A stretch of 64,000 nucleotides of DNA from Mesorhizobium sp. B1-1-8 (GCF_006442795.2 NZ_CP083956.1:2271501-2335500); one strand, 5' to 3'; positions 54,383-63,830 are shown, counted from the first letter of the stretch. Notes: generated by a model not told the origin, from the letters alone. A program made the numbers and translations.

Positions 54383-54396
54383 TGAGAACGTTCTCA
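54383..54396. promoter_or_regulatory. Perfect palindromic LacI-type operator upstream of amino-acid importer
   Basis: TGAGAACGTTCTCA is a perfect 14-bp palindrome with central CG, typical of LacI/GalR sites. It lies 97 bp before the binding-protein start. The core GAACGTTC is shared with 53429-53448. Together they define the regulon of the local LacI protein. Confidence 0.8.
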
Positions 54397-54492
54397 TTCA
54401 TCAGATCAAGTGTCGCCTGAGAGCGCCGGTTGGTGGATGGGACGTCGAGTGGGATCGCAGGCCGAGGTCGGCCAACAATGAGAGGAGAAGAC

Positions 54493-55329
54493 ATGCAGAC
54501 GAATTCAAGCAGGCGCCGACTGATCAAATGCGGTCTGGCAGCAACTATTGCCCTGGTGACGGGGCTTGGCGCGTTGGCCGCGTCAACGCAGTCAAAGGCG
54601 GCCGACAATCCCTACAACCTCATCGACCCTTCGACGATCAGCGTCGGAACGATGGGCGACGCGAAACCTTATGTCTTCACCGACGCCAATGGCAATTTCA
54701 CGGGCTTCGACGCTGAACTTTTCCGTGACGTAGCGCGTCGGATCGGATTCAAGGACGAGCAGGTCGTTTTCACCGGCCAGGAATTCTCGGCGCTGCTGCC
54801 ATCCGTTGCGAACGGCCGCTTCGACGTGGCCGTTGCCGCCATTGGCACGACTGCGGAGCGCAAAAAGACCGTCGATTTTGGCGACGGCTATCTCGCTGGC
54901 TACCTTTCGATCATTTCGGCCGATCCGGCCCTGACCAGCAACGAGAGCACCGCCGGAAAGCGCATCGGGGTAATCCAGGGAACACTGCAGGAAATCTACG
55001 CCGAGAAGAACCTGAAGGGCGACATCGTCAAATTCCCCGACAACAACACCGCGGTGGCGGCGCTGAACAACGGAACGATCGATGGCCATTTCACCGACTA
55101 CGAGTCCGCCAAGCAGTACGTGGAGCGCTATAAGAGCCTGAAGATAACGATGAATGTGCCTTCCTTTGATGCGCCAGCCGGGTTCGTGGTCAAGAAAGGC
55201 AATGATGCCTTCCGCGAGGCGCTGAACAAGGCACTGCGGGAAGCCATGGACGATGGCACCTGGAAACGGCTGCACGAGAAATGGTTCCCGGGCACCCCGA
55301 TGCCGGATCAATATCTGCCCAAGAAGTGA
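54493..55329 (+). CDS. Polar amino-acid/opine-type ABC importer binding protein
   Basis: 278-residue periplasmic protein of the amino-acid (family 3) binding type. The signal SSRRRLIKCGLAATIALVTG is twin-arginine-like. Ligand-site signatures are FTGFDAELFRDVARRIG and DVAVAAIGTTAERKK. ATG 54493 follows GAGGAGAAGAC. Together with the deglycase and kinase, a fructosyl-amino acid (Amadori compound such as santhopine) is the likely ligand. Confidence 0.87.
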   Translation: MQTNSSRRRLIKCGLAATIALVTGLGALAASTQSKAADNPYNLIDPSTISVGTMGDAKPYVFTDANGNFTGFDAELFRDVARRIGFKDEQVVFTGQEFSALLPSVANGRFDVAVAAIGTTAERKKTVDFGDGYLAGYLSIISADPALTSNESTAGKRIGVIQGTLQEIYAEKNLKGDIVKFPDNNTAVAALNNGTIDGHFTDYESAKQYVERYKSLKITMNVPSFDAPAGFVVKKGNDAFREALNKALREAMDDGTWKRLHEKWFPGTPMPDQYLPKK

Positions 55330-55358
55330 ATTCGCGCGTATTCGTTATCATTTTCCGG

Positions 55359-55385
55359 CCGGGTCCCGCGAGCAGCGGAGCCCGG
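55359..55385 (+). promoter_or_regulatory. Hairpin between binding protein and permease-ATPase
   Basis: CCGGGTCCCGC (55359-55369) pairs with GCGGAGCCCGG (55375-55385), 10 of 11 positions (one G-T, one C-A mismatch), with a 5-base loop. It lies 30 bases after the binding-protein stop without a U-tract, the same layout as in the other importers. Confidence 0.5.
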
Positions 55386-55407
55386 TCGAGTTATAGACAG
55401 GCTTGAT

Positions 55408-56937
55408 ATGAGCTGGTTGGACACCTTCTCGCGCAGCTTCCTTGATTTCCAGGCGATGGCAGACGTTCTGCCAAACATGATCACGGTCGGCCTCAAGAAC
55501 ACCCTGATCCTGGCCCTTGCCTCGACGTTTTTCGGAACGCTGATCGGTATCGTGCTCGCCGTCATGGGGATATCGGAGAACCGCGTCCTCAAACTCCTGG
55601 CACGGGTCTACACCGATATCTTTCGTGGGCTTCCCGCCATAGTCACCATTCTGATCATTGGCCAAGGCTTCGCGCGGCTGGGCCGAGATCTGTTCGGTCC
55701 ATCGCCTTATCCACTGGGAATTCTAGCCCTCAGCCTGATTGCCGGCGCCTACATCGGAGAAATCTTCCGCGCCGGCATTCAGAGCGTCGAGCGCGGGCAA
55801 CTCGACGCTACGCGCACTCTCGGCATGACTTATGGCCAAGGCATGAGGCTGGTGATTATTCCGCAAGGTATCCGCCGTGTGCTGCCTGCGCTGGTCAACC
55901 AGTTCATCGGCAACGTCAAGGATTCCAGTCTCGTCTACTTCCTCGGCCTTCTCGCTTCGGAGCGCGAACTGTTCCGGGTTGGGCAGGATCAGGCCGTTCT
56001 GACCGGCAATCTCTCACCGCTTTTGCTGGCCGGCATATTCTATCTGGTGATCACCGTACCCTTGACCCATCTTGTCAACTACATCGATTCGCGGATGCGC
56101 GTCGGCAAGCGTATCGTGGCTGTGCAAAGCGGGCTCAAGGAAGTCGCCGAGCTTGCCGAAGCGGGCGCGCCGGACATTGCAAAGGCATCCGTCACGACGT
56201 CTACGCCCTTCAAGGGCGGCAGCATTGAGGTCAAGAACATCGACATGGCCTACGGCAACCTGCAGGTCCTGCATGATGTCAGTCTGAAAGTAGAACCAGG
56301 GACAGTCACCTGCCTCATCGGGCCGTCCGGCTCCGGCAAATCGACACTGCTGCGATGCCTGAACCGGCTCGTCGAATGTCGCGCGGGTGATATTTTGCTC
56401 GATGGCGAAAGCATTCACAAATCGACCCCCGACCAGCTTCGCCGTCGCGTTGGCATGGTTTTCCAGCAGTTCAACCTGTTTCCCGACCGCAGCGCGCTCG
56501 CCAACATCACTTTGGCACTGCGCAAGGTCAAAGGTATGTCGCGCGAAATGGCCGGCAGCCTGGCCAAGGCAAGACTGCAGGAGGTCGGGTTGCTGGAGCG
56601 CAAGGACCATCGGCCGGCCAATCTTTCGGGGGGACAACAGCAGCGGGTGGCAATCGCGAGGGCATTGGCGCTCGAACCTGAAGTCATGCTCTTCGACGAG
56701 GTTACCAGCGCCCTTGATCCGGAACTTGTGAAGGGCGTGTTGAATTTGATGGCCGACCTGGGGCAACGGGGAATGACCATGGTCGTCGTTACGCACGAGA
56801 TGAATTTCGCGCGCAAGGTCGCGAACCAGGTCGTGTTCATGGACGAGGGCCGGATCGTCGAGGCAGGGCGACCGCAGGATCTTTTCGACAATCCGCAAAG
56901 CCCACGCCTTCGGCGCTTTCTGTCCGAGGTGCTGTAA
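55408..56937 (+). CDS. Fused amino-acid ABC permease-ATPase
   Basis: 509-residue fusion. Residues 1-240 are a HisMQ-type permease (four to five membrane segments and the EAA-like loop GQLDATRTLGMTYGQGMRL). After a linker, residues 270-509 are a GlnQ-type ATPase: GPSGSGKST, LSGGQQQRVAIARAL and VMLFDEVTSAL. Such fusions are known for rhizobial opine-type importers. It would dimerise to give a full transporter for the upstream binding protein. Confidence 0.88.
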   Translation: MSWLDTFSRSFLDFQAMADVLPNMITVGLKNTLILALASTFFGTLIGIVLAVMGISENRVLKLLARVYTDIFRGLPAIVTILIIGQGFARLGRDLFGPSPYPLGILALSLIAGAYIGEIFRAGIQSVERGQLDATRTLGMTYGQGMRLVIIPQGIRRVLPALVNQFIGNVKDSSLVYFLGLLASERELFRVGQDQAVLTGNLSPLLLAGIFYLVITVPLTHLVNYIDSRMRVGKRIVAVQSGLKEVAELAEAGAPDIAKASVTTSTPFKGGSIEVKNIDMAYGNLQVLHDVSLKVEPGTVTCLIGPSGSGKSTLLRCLNRLVECRAGDILLDGESIHKSTPDQLRRRVGMVFQQFNLFPDRSALANITLALRKVKGMSREMAGSLAKARLQEVGLLERKDHRPANLSGGQQQRVAIARALALEPEVMLFDEVTSALDPELVKGVLNLMADLGQRGMTMVVVTHEMNFARKVANQVVFMDEGRIVEAGRPQDLFDNPQSPRLRRFLSEVL

Positions 56938-57047
56938 CTGCAATGGTGTGCGCAACGGCGGGTGTCGCCGTGTTCGGCCTTGCGGGGCAGGGATAACTGC
57001 CGCTAGCTCGGCGTCACGACGGGCTCATGGGCGGCGAGGATTGCTGA

Positions 57048-58148
57048 GTGACTGAACGATCGTCGAAGAACCCAACCATCATCGAAGTCGCTCGCCGCGC
57101 CGCTGTAAGCTCCGCCACGGCGGGGCGCGTGCTTGGCGAGTATGGCTACAGCAGCCCCGAGGTTCAGCAAAAGGTGCGCGCCGCCGCGGCAGAGTTGGGC
57201 TATCGCCCCAATCGCCTGGCCAAAGGTTTGATTACCGGCAAGACGCAGACCATCGGAGTTGTAGTCGGCGACATCGAAAGCCCATTCTACGCGAGCGTGC
57301 TACGCGGAATAGGGGATGTTGCGCGCCCGGGAGGACTCGGGGTCATCGTTACCAACAGCGACGAAAATGCTGAACTTGAACGAGAGGCGGTGCAGCTGCT
57401 GTTGGAAAAGCAGGTTGACGGACTGATCGTCTCATCGACTTTCGTGGATGAGCCAGAGCATCTTCGTGAGGCCGTCGCGGCGCGCTGCCCGATCGTGCAG
57501 TTTGATCGCATGGTGGCGGGGTTGGAAACTGATTCAGTGACCGTGGACAACGTTTCTATAACGCGTGACAGCATCGCGGCGATGATAGCGGCCGGACACA
57601 GTCGCATTGGCATATTGGCGGAACTCGGGCCGGGGGAGCGCGATGAGGTCGGCTCGTTTGTGGCGAACCTTGATCTCACGAGCTCCGATATTCGCTATCA
57701 CCATCCAAGCTGGCAACGGCTGCTGGGTTATCTCGAAGCCCATCGTGCCGCAGGCATCGAGCCGGACATGCGGTTGATACGCCGCGTGGCGGTCTACTCC
57801 AGCGAGGCAGCCCGGAAGGAAGCGCTCGATCTGTTGACGATGCGCAATCCGCCGTCCGCGCTGTTTACTGCCGATGGCGTGATGTCGACGGGCGTTTTGG
57901 AGGCGACTTCCGCGTTGAAGCTCGCAATTCCTGAGGACGTTTCGCTGCTTTGCTTCGACGATCTCGACTGGATGCAATTCGTGGCCCAAGGTATCACCGC
58001 CATAGCGCAGCCGGCGCATTTGATTGGAGCGGCAGCGGCCGAACTCCTCTTGAAGAGGCTGGCGGAGGCCACGGCACCCTTCGAGCACCGTATTCTGTCG
58101 GCCCATCTTGTGGACCGCAATTCGATCGCAGTTCATGCCGGCCGGTAG
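57048..58148 (+). CDS. LacI-family regulator of the Amadori cluster
   Basis: 366-residue LacI/GalR protein. The helix-turn-helix is PTIIEVARRAAVSSATAGRV. The periplasmic-binding-like core has IGVVVGDIESPFYASVLRGI and LLCFDDLDWMQFVAQGITAI. GTG 57048 is the start in this frame before the motif. It most likely binds the GAACGTTC palindromes at 53429 and 54383. Confidence 0.87.
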   Translation: MTERSSKNPTIIEVARRAAVSSATAGRVLGEYGYSSPEVQQKVRAAAAELGYRPNRLAKGLITGKTQTIGVVVGDIESPFYASVLRGIGDVARPGGLGVIVTNSDENAELEREAVQLLLEKQVDGLIVSSTFVDEPEHLREAVAARCPIVQFDRMVAGLETDSVTVDNVSITRDSIAAMIAAGHSRIGILAELGPGERDEVGSFVANLDLTSSDIRYHHPSWQRLLGYLEAHRAAGIEPDMRLIRRVAVYSSEAARKEALDLLTMRNPPSALFTADGVMSTGVLEATSALKLAIPEDVSLLCFDDLDWMQFVAQGITAIAQPAHLIGAAAAELLLKRLAEATAPFEHRILSAHLVDRNSIAVHAGR

Positions 58149-58266
58149 TCGGCCTTCCGGGGAAGCGCTGAAGCTCCAGACATTCCGCCTAGACATTGCT
58201 TAGATCTGAATCGAGCCCGAGTGAGCGACAGCTTTGCGCCTATTAGCAGCCGTTGAGGTGAGCTTT

Positions 58267-58280
58267 GTCACCACGGTGAC
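58267..58280. promoter_or_regulatory. Short inverted repeat
   Basis: GTCACC (58267-58272) and GGTGAC (58275-58280) are perfect inverted copies with a 2-base spacer. It lies between the LacI gene and the convergent binding-protein gene. It may be an operator or a small hairpin; the remaining 218-base gap shows nothing else except a weak GGCGGC/GCCGCC stem at 58314-58331. Confidence 0.35.
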
Positions 58281-58366
58281 TGAAACGGCAAACTGTCGGC
58301 AGGTTGGTGGCAAGGCGGCAATCCAGCCGCCCCGACACCTGGAACAACAGTGATCGGCACCGCGGG

Positions 58367-59500
58367 TCACCGGGCATTGCTTGATTGGAATTCGCCTGCA
58401 AGCACGCGTTCGTTGGGATTGATCGGACCCAGGTTCTTCACGACCCGGAAACGGCCGCCATGCGCCTGCGCGATGTACATGTTCATGCGAACATGGTGCT
58501 GGCCGGGAACCATTTCGGCCGGGCCGCCCGGGCCCTCGCTGATGCGGGCATGATCGAGCGCCCGGATGACCGCGTCGCGCTCAACCGTGCCGGCTTCCCT
58601 CACCGCCGCTTCCCACATCCTGATCGCCCGGTAGTGGCCGGTGCAGCCGCTGCCTGCGGTCAACATCGCGCTGCCCGGGAACCGGTCCTCGTAGCGACGC
58701 AAGAGCGCACGGCCAAACGGATCGTCGAGTTCCTGATAGTAGTCGAGGCAGCTGTAGAGGCCCTCGATCTGCTCGGAAGGCACGAGATTGAAGAAGTTCT
58801 CGTCGAAGTAGGTGCAGACGATCTTGCCGCCGCGCTTGCCGAAACCGGCTTTGTGAAGCTCGTCGAAGAATGGCGTCAGGCCCGGCGGAACGATGGTGTT
58901 GAAGACGACGTCGGCGCCACTCGCCATGATCTGCTGCACGGTCCGCCGGAAATCGATGGTATCGAGGGGGAAATACTCCTCGCCGACGATCTCGCCGCCA
59001 TTGGCGCGCACCACCCGGCTCGCGGCCTTGTTCAACAAATGCGGCCAGATGTAGTCGGCCGACGGCAAATAGAACCGCTTCGCCCCGGTGCTCTTCATCA
59101 GCCACGGGATCAGCGGTTCGACCTGCTGCGCGGGGACGGGGCCCGTGCAGAAGATCAAGGGATCGTTTTCCTGTCCCTCATACTGCTCGGTGTAGATGTA
59201 GAGTGTCTTGCCCCGCGTGACCGCCTCGCTCTTGATGGCCAGGCGGGTCGAACTGTAGATGCCGCCGACGACCAGATCGACCTTGTCGACATCGATCAGT
59301 TTCGCGGCCCTTGCCTTGGCGACGTTTTCGGTGGTCTCGCCGTCCTCGATGACGAGTTTCACCTGCCGGCCGAGTAGGCCGCCGCTAGCGTTGATATCGT
59401 CGACGAGCATGGTCGTGAGGTTGGCGTTGGCAATGCCCATGAAGGACAATGGGCCGGTGAGTTCGGCGATGAGGCCGATCTTGATGGATTTTGGGTTCAT
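58367..59500 (-). CDS. Signal-less AmiC/UrtA-like amide-type binding protein
   Basis: 377-residue protein of the branched-chain/amide periplasmic-binding fold (IGLIAELTGPLSFMGIANAN, LYIYTEQYEGQENDP). No signal peptide is visible: ATG 59500 (GGAG 7 nt upstream) begins MNPKSIKIG, directly at the first beta strand. An in-frame upstream extension is Arg-rich and not a signal. That makes it more like the cytoplasmic amide sensor AmiC than a transporter component, and no permease is next to it. The LuxR-type regulator at 59954 may be its partner. Confidence 0.75.
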   Translation of the reverse strand: MNPKSIKIGLIAELTGPLSFMGIANANLTTMLVDDINASGGLLGRQVKLVIEDGETTENVAKARAAKLIDVDKVDLVVGGIYSSTRLAIKSEAVTRGKTLYIYTEQYEGQENDPLIFCTGPVPAQQVEPLIPWLMKSTGAKRFYLPSADYIWPHLLNKAASRVVRANGGEIVGEEYFPLDTIDFRRTVQQIMASGADVVFNTIVPPGLTPFFDELHKAGFGKRGGKIVCTYFDENFFNLVPSEQIEGLYSCLDYYQELDDPFGRALLRRYEDRFPGSAMLTAGSGCTGHYRAIRMWEAAVREAGTVERDAVIRALDHARISEGPGGPAEMVPGQHHVRMNMYIAQAHGGRFRVVKNLGPINPNERVLAGEFQSSNAR

Positions 59501-59590
59501 TTTGGTTCTCCGATTCGCGGGTTCGTCTTCTGAGGTCTTTGTCGGGCGCGCGCCGCTGCCACACGGCAGGCGGCGCAAGCAGTGTGGACG

Positions 59591-59863
59591 TCAAGCCTCG
59601 TAGTGGCCGAGCAGGAGTGCCGCCTGCGGCTTGCCGACATGGCCGGCCTCTTGCAGGATCGCCGGTACCTCCGGATCCGAAACGAAGTTCTTCCAGCCCT
59701 CGGCGTCCCAGTCGAAGATCGCCCAGACGCGGTCGGGCTCGCTGGGGTCGCGGAATACGGTCGCACCGTTCGAGCCGTGCAGCCGGCGCTTGTCGGCGCC
59801 CTTGGTGGAAAAGATACGAATGAAGCGGTCGACGTCCGCCACCTTGGTCGTTGCGAGAAGCAT
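59591..59863 (-). CDS. Small conserved protein of 90 residues (possible alpha/beta-barrel)
   Basis: 90-residue protein starting MLLATTKVADVDRFIRIFST and containing VWAIFDWDAEGWKNFVSDPE, a pattern I recall from conserved small proteins in actinobacteria and rhizobia. It may be a dimeric alpha/beta barrel. ATG 59863 follows AGGAGG. It lies between the signal-less binding protein and the LuxR regulator, all read leftward. Function unknown. Confidence 0.7.
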   Translation of the reverse strand: MLLATTKVADVDRFIRIFSTKGADKRRLHGSNGATVFRDPSEPDRVWAIFDWDAEGWKNFVSDPEVPAILQEAGHVGKPQAALLLGHYEA

Positions 59864-59953
59864 CTGATTTCCTCCTGTCGGTCGCGGCCACCATTGGTCC
59901 GTCGACAGGGTCACGATGCGCGCCTCGCAGCGGGCGCGCATGGGGTGGATTCC

Positions 59954-61531
59954 CTATGCCTGCGTTTCACCCGGCCGGACAAGCCCGTGCTCGACCGCGT
60001 AGAGCGCGGCGGCTGCGCGGGTGGTCACGCCGATCTTGGAATAGACGCTCTGGATATGGTGATCCGCGGTCTTGGGTGAGATATCCAGCTTCCGCGCCGC
60101 CTCCTTCGCGGTGGCGCCGGCGGCGATCAGGCGCAACACCTCGATCTCGCGCGGCGTCATGCCGGCCAGCGGCCGGGGCAGCGCACGGCGCGACGGCTGT
60201 CCGGCGAAGGACAGTACAGCCTCGGCGGCGTCGGAACAGATACAGCCCTCACGAACGGCAGTGCGCAATTGCGCCGCCGCCGCCTCGCTGGATAACGCCT
60301 TTCTGTGCGGGCGCTCCTCGCGCGATGTCTGGAACGCTTCGGCAGCGGCCAGAATCCTCGCAGCCGGGGACAGATCGGAGCCGCCGACCTTGCGGTGGTA
60401 TCCCGAGCCATCCAGGCGTTCGTGATGGCGCAGCACGAGCCCGCCCATCGCATCGCCGTCGCGGCCGAAGGAAGCCAGTGCCCGCTCGCCGTAATAAGCG
60501 TGCAGTTGTGCCGCGTCGCGTTCTCGCACCGACAGCGGACCATTCCGCATCCAGGTCGCCACCGGCACCACGAGTTCGCCGATGTCATGGATGCAGCCCG
60601 ACCAGCGCAGCGCGCGGATGTCGGGGATGGGCAGCCCGATAGCCGCCCCCGCACCTTCGGCCAGTTCCGCTACCATCCGCGAATGGCCATGGGTGAACGG
60701 CATGCGCATGTCGATCATGTCGGCGATAGCGAGGAACGCCTCGTCGCAAGCCGCCTCATCCAACGTCACCGGCGGATCCGGCTCCAGTGCCAAAATGGTT
60801 TCGCGGTCGACCGTCGCGCCGATCCCCTCCATCAGCGCGGCAGCGTTGGCGGCGACGAGTCGGGCCAAGTCCCATTCGTATGGACCATCGCCGCGACTGG
60901 CAACGGTTTCGGCCATCGCGTCGATACCGACGGCATCGCTGAGCGCAACCACATCCTGCGCCAATGTGATCAGACGCACGGCCGGCAGCACATCCTCGCC
61001 GCTCAGCCCACGCGGCAGACCCTTGCCGTCCCAACGTTCGTAGATCTGTCCAAGATTGCGCCGGATCTCTTCGGACAGGCCGAGCCGCTCGCCGATCCGC
61101 TGCGCGACCTCGCAATGGGCTGTCAGCACCGGGCGGGCCACCGCCAGCGCCTGCGACATCGCGGCCTCGATCGCCCTGGCCTGCGCGTCAGGCTCAAGAT
61201 CGTAGTAGAATCGCTTGAAGGCCTGCACGAAGACCCTGCCCAGTTCCGCACGGTTGCCCATGTCGAGACCGACAAGATCCCGGCGGAGCGCGATTTCGTC
61301 ACCGAAGGTGGCCGCCAGAAGATCCGTGTCGGCATTGCAGCCGACATAGCGAAGCATCGACTGGTGGTATGCATTGCGCCGAACCTGTTCGGAAAGGCCT
61401 GCAAGCTCAGCGATCCGCATTGCCAGCACGCAGGATTTCAGCGCGAAGTCGCGAGAATGGCCCGTCGCAAGGTCCGACGCATAGGCGAGGACCATCATGA
61501 AATCCGCCCGGCGGATCGTGACATCAGTCAT
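59954..61531 (-). CDS. Tandem HD-GYP domain regulator with C-terminal LuxR helix-turn-helix
   Basis: 525-residue fusion. The first HD-GYP-like domain (about 1-210) is degenerate: the HD pair is replaced by RY (SMLRYVGC), while ERWDGKGLPRGL is kept. The second (about 230-430) has HDIGE near 315 and HHERLDGSGYHR near 369, so it may hydrolyse or bind cyclic-di-GMP-like nucleotides. The LuxR helix-turn-helix (LTPREIEVLRLIAAGATAKE) lies at about 460-515. ATG 61531 is preceded by a weak site. Confidence 0.83.
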   Translation of the reverse strand: MTDVTIRRADFMMVLAYASDLATGHSRDFALKSCVLAMRIAELAGLSEQVRRNAYHQSMLRYVGCNADTDLLAATFGDEIALRRDLVGLDMGNRAELGRVFVQAFKRFYYDLEPDAQARAIEAAMSQALAVARPVLTAHCEVAQRIGERLGLSEEIRRNLGQIYERWDGKGLPRGLSGEDVLPAVRLITLAQDVVALSDAVGIDAMAETVASRGDGPYEWDLARLVAANAAALMEGIGATVDRETILALEPDPPVTLDEAACDEAFLAIADMIDMRMPFTHGHSRMVAELAEGAGAAIGLPIPDIRALRWSGCIHDIGELVVPVATWMRNGPLSVRERDAAQLHAYYGERALASFGRDGDAMGGLVLRHHERLDGSGYHRKVGGSDLSPAARILAAAEAFQTSREERPHRKALSSEAAAAQLRTAVREGCICSDAAEAVLSFAGQPSRRALPRPLAGMTPREIEVLRLIAAGATAKEAARKLDISPKTADHHIQSVYSKIGVTTRAAAALYAVEHGLVRPGETQA

Positions 61532-61811
61532 CGCCCACCTCCCGGGCGCATGCTAGTCCCGCGTCACGTAAATACCTAGCGAAGATTTCACGCTCCACGC
61601 GCTATGTAGCGACGGCAACGATATGCGAAAGAGTTGCCGCTTAATCAACCGCCCACGCGACGTCTCCAAAGGCTCGCGATCCGGACATTCAGTCTGCGAA
61701 CAACGGCGGCGTTGGACCAGGTTTTGCTCGCGCCAGCTTGACCGATGGCATGCTTGCGCTGCGCGCTTGGAACTATTGTTAAGCCGCGTGGCAGCCCACG
61801 GTCCTAGGACG

Positions 61812-62624
61812 TCATTCTTGCTTGTCGTCGGGGTGCCCAAGCTCGCAGAACCAGCCGCCGAGATATTTTACGGATGGCCTGGTAGGATCGGGCACAGGCG
61901 TCTTCGCCTCGACCGCGGCACGGAATGGCTCGGCGCTGTCCTGCGCGATGAATCCGAGGTGGTCCGCGCCGCTGTTGTCGACCATCTTCAGCTTGTTGTC
62001 GGAAATGCCGTAGGAGATGGTGTGGCCGACGCGCGGGGCGGTCAGCGATGCCTCGACCAGGCGCACGCAGTCGGCGAAGGAGAGATATGACCAGAGCATG
62101 CGGCGGTCCGCCGGCTCTGGGAAAGACGAGAAGATGCGCAGGCATGCCGTCTCGATGCCGAACTTGTCCCAGTAGAGGCGGCTGAGGCTTTCGACGAAGT
62201 TCTTCGACACGCCGTAGAGGCTGTCGGGGCGCACCGGCGCGTCGACGCCGATATGCGCCTCGATCTCGTGATAGCCGATGGCATGCACCGAGGAGGCATA
62301 GATGACGCGCTTCACGCGGTGTTTCCGGGCGCCTTCATAGATGTGGTAGGAGCCGCGGATGCTGGAATCGAGGATCTTCTGCCATTCGCATTCGAGCGGC
62401 GCGCCGCCGAAATGCACAATGGCATCGCAGTCCTTGGTGGCCGCGATCGTCGCTTCCATGTCGGCGAGGTCGAAGACCGCTTCTTCCTCGTGAGGGGCAA
62501 GATCACCGAACGAGTGGCGCCCCGCCAATCGGATCGTTTTTGCCAGCGGCACCAGCCCCTTGCGCAGCTCCGAGCCAAGTCGGCCGGCGGCGCCGGTGAT
62601 CAGGATACGTTCGTAATGCGGCAT
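61812..62624 (-). CDS. udh: NAD-dependent epimerase/dehydratase, uronate-dehydrogenase-like
   Basis: 270-residue extended SDR. The cofactor motif is ITGAAGRLGSEL, and the catalytic Tyr-Lys is in YGVSKNFVE. ASSVHAIGYHE and LRIFSSFPEP resemble the active-site segments of Agrobacterium uronate dehydrogenase. It would oxidise galacturonate or glucuronate to the lactone. It follows the aminotransferase gene by three bases. Confidence 0.78.
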   Translation of the reverse strand: MPHYERILITGAAGRLGSELRKGLVPLAKTIRLAGRHSFGDLAPHEEEAVFDLADMEATIAATKDCDAIVHFGGAPLECEWQKILDSSIRGSYHIYEGARKHRVKRVIYASSVHAIGYHEIEAHIGVDAPVRPDSLYGVSKNFVESLSRLYWDKFGIETACLRIFSSFPEPADRRMLWSYLSFADCVRLVEASLTAPRVGHTISYGISDNKLKMVDNSGADHLGFIAQDSAEPFRAAVEAKTPVPDPTRPSVKYLGGWFCELGHPDDKQE

Positions 62625-62627
62625 GTT

Positions 62628-63830
62628 CTACTCCACTAGCGCGACGGCGCCATTGATGCGCGAGATCGCCTCGCTCAGCACGTCTTCTGCGGTCGCGGTC
62701 GAAATACGGAAATAGGGTGAAAGTCCATAGGCGACGCCGGGCACAGACGCCACGCGGCCCTCGTTCAGCAGGTAATTCGCAACCGCCATATCGTCTTCCA
62801 GCACGATGCCTTTTGGGGTCTTGCGGCCGATCAGGCTGGCGCAGCCGATATAGGCATAGAAGGCGCCTTCCGGTGGCGAGAGCGTCAGCCCGTTGATCTT
62901 GCGGATCCCGTCGACCACCAGATTGCGGCGCATCTCGAAGGCCTGGCGGAAACGCGCCACTTCGTCCTGCGGGCCGTTGAGCGCGGCAACGGTCGCGGCC
63001 TGCGCGATCGAGCACACCGAGGTGCACGATTGGCTCTGGATCGTCGACATCGCCTTGACGAGCGGCGCGGGTCCCGCCGCATAGCCGACACGCCAGCCGG
63101 TCATCGCGTAGGATTTCGACACGCCGTTGACGATGAGCGTGCGATCCTTGAGCTCAGGGCAGGCCTTGCCGAAGGAGACGAATTCGCGCCCGTCGAAGAG
63201 GATGTGCTCGTAGATCTCGTCGGACAGGATGAGCACTTGAGGATGCCTGGCCAGCACCGCGCCCAGCGCCGTGAGATCGGCCCCGGAGTAAGCCGCGCCG
63301 GAAGGGTTGCCCGGCATGTTGAGGAACAGCCACTTGGTCTTCGGCGTGATCGTCTTTTCCAGCAGCTCCGGCGTCAGCCGGAAGCCTGCGGTCTCCGGGC
63401 ATTCGACGACAACAGGCGTGCCGCCGAGCAGCTTCACCATTTCCGGATAGGAGACGAAATAGGGCGCCGGCAGGATCGCCTCGTCGCCGGATTCCAGCGT
63501 CGCCATCAGCGCGTTGAAAATGATCTGCTTGGCGCCGTTGGCTACGACGATGTCGTCGGCCGTACAGTCCAGCCCGTTCTCGCGGCGGAACTTGCCGGCG
63601 ACGGCTTCGCGCACCTCGGGCGTGCCGGCGGCAGCCGTGTAGAGCGTCTGGCCGGCCTTCGCTGCGAAATGCGCTGCATCGATGATGTGCATGGGCGTCG
63701 GGAAATCGGGCTCGCCGAGCCCGAGATCGATGACGTCGACGCCCTTGGCACGCAGCGCCTTGGCGGCCTGCGAGGCAGCCATGGAAGCGGAGGGCTTCAC
63801 CACCGACAGGCGCGAGGCAACATAGCTCAT
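62628..63830 (-). CDS. PLP-dependent class I aminotransferase (aspartate-type)
   Basis: 400-residue fold-type I aminotransferase. The PLP lysine lies in NGVSKSYAMTGWRVGY. NMPGNPSGA and ILSDEIYEHI provide the Asn and Asp-Tyr PLP contacts. The start overlaps the stop of the hydantoinase B gene (ATGA). Substrate not determined; the family covers aspartate and aromatic amino acids. Confidence 0.87.
   Translation of the reverse strand: MSYVASRLSVVKPSASMAASQAAKALRAKGVDVIDLGLGEPDFPTPMHIIDAAHFAAKAGQTLYTAAAGTPEVREAVAGKFRRENGLDCTADDIVVANGAKQIIFNALMATLESGDEAILPAPYFVSYPEMVKLLGGTPVVVECPETAGFRLTPELLEKTITPKTKWLFLNMPGNPSGAAYSGADLTALGAVLARHPQVLILSDEIYEHILFDGREFVSFGKACPELKDRTLIVNGVSKSYAMTGWRVGYAAGPAPLVKAMSTIQSQSCTSVCSIAQAATVAALNGPQDEVARFRQAFEMRRNLVVDGIRKINGLTLSPPEGAFYAYIGCASLIGRKTPKGIVLEDDMAVANYLLNEGRVASVPGVAYGLSPYFRISTATAEDVLSEAISRINGAVALVE

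Noticed and set aside
58314..58331. Terminator after the LacI gene
   Set aside because: Only a 6-bp GGCGGC/GCCGCC stem without U-tract; not convincing.
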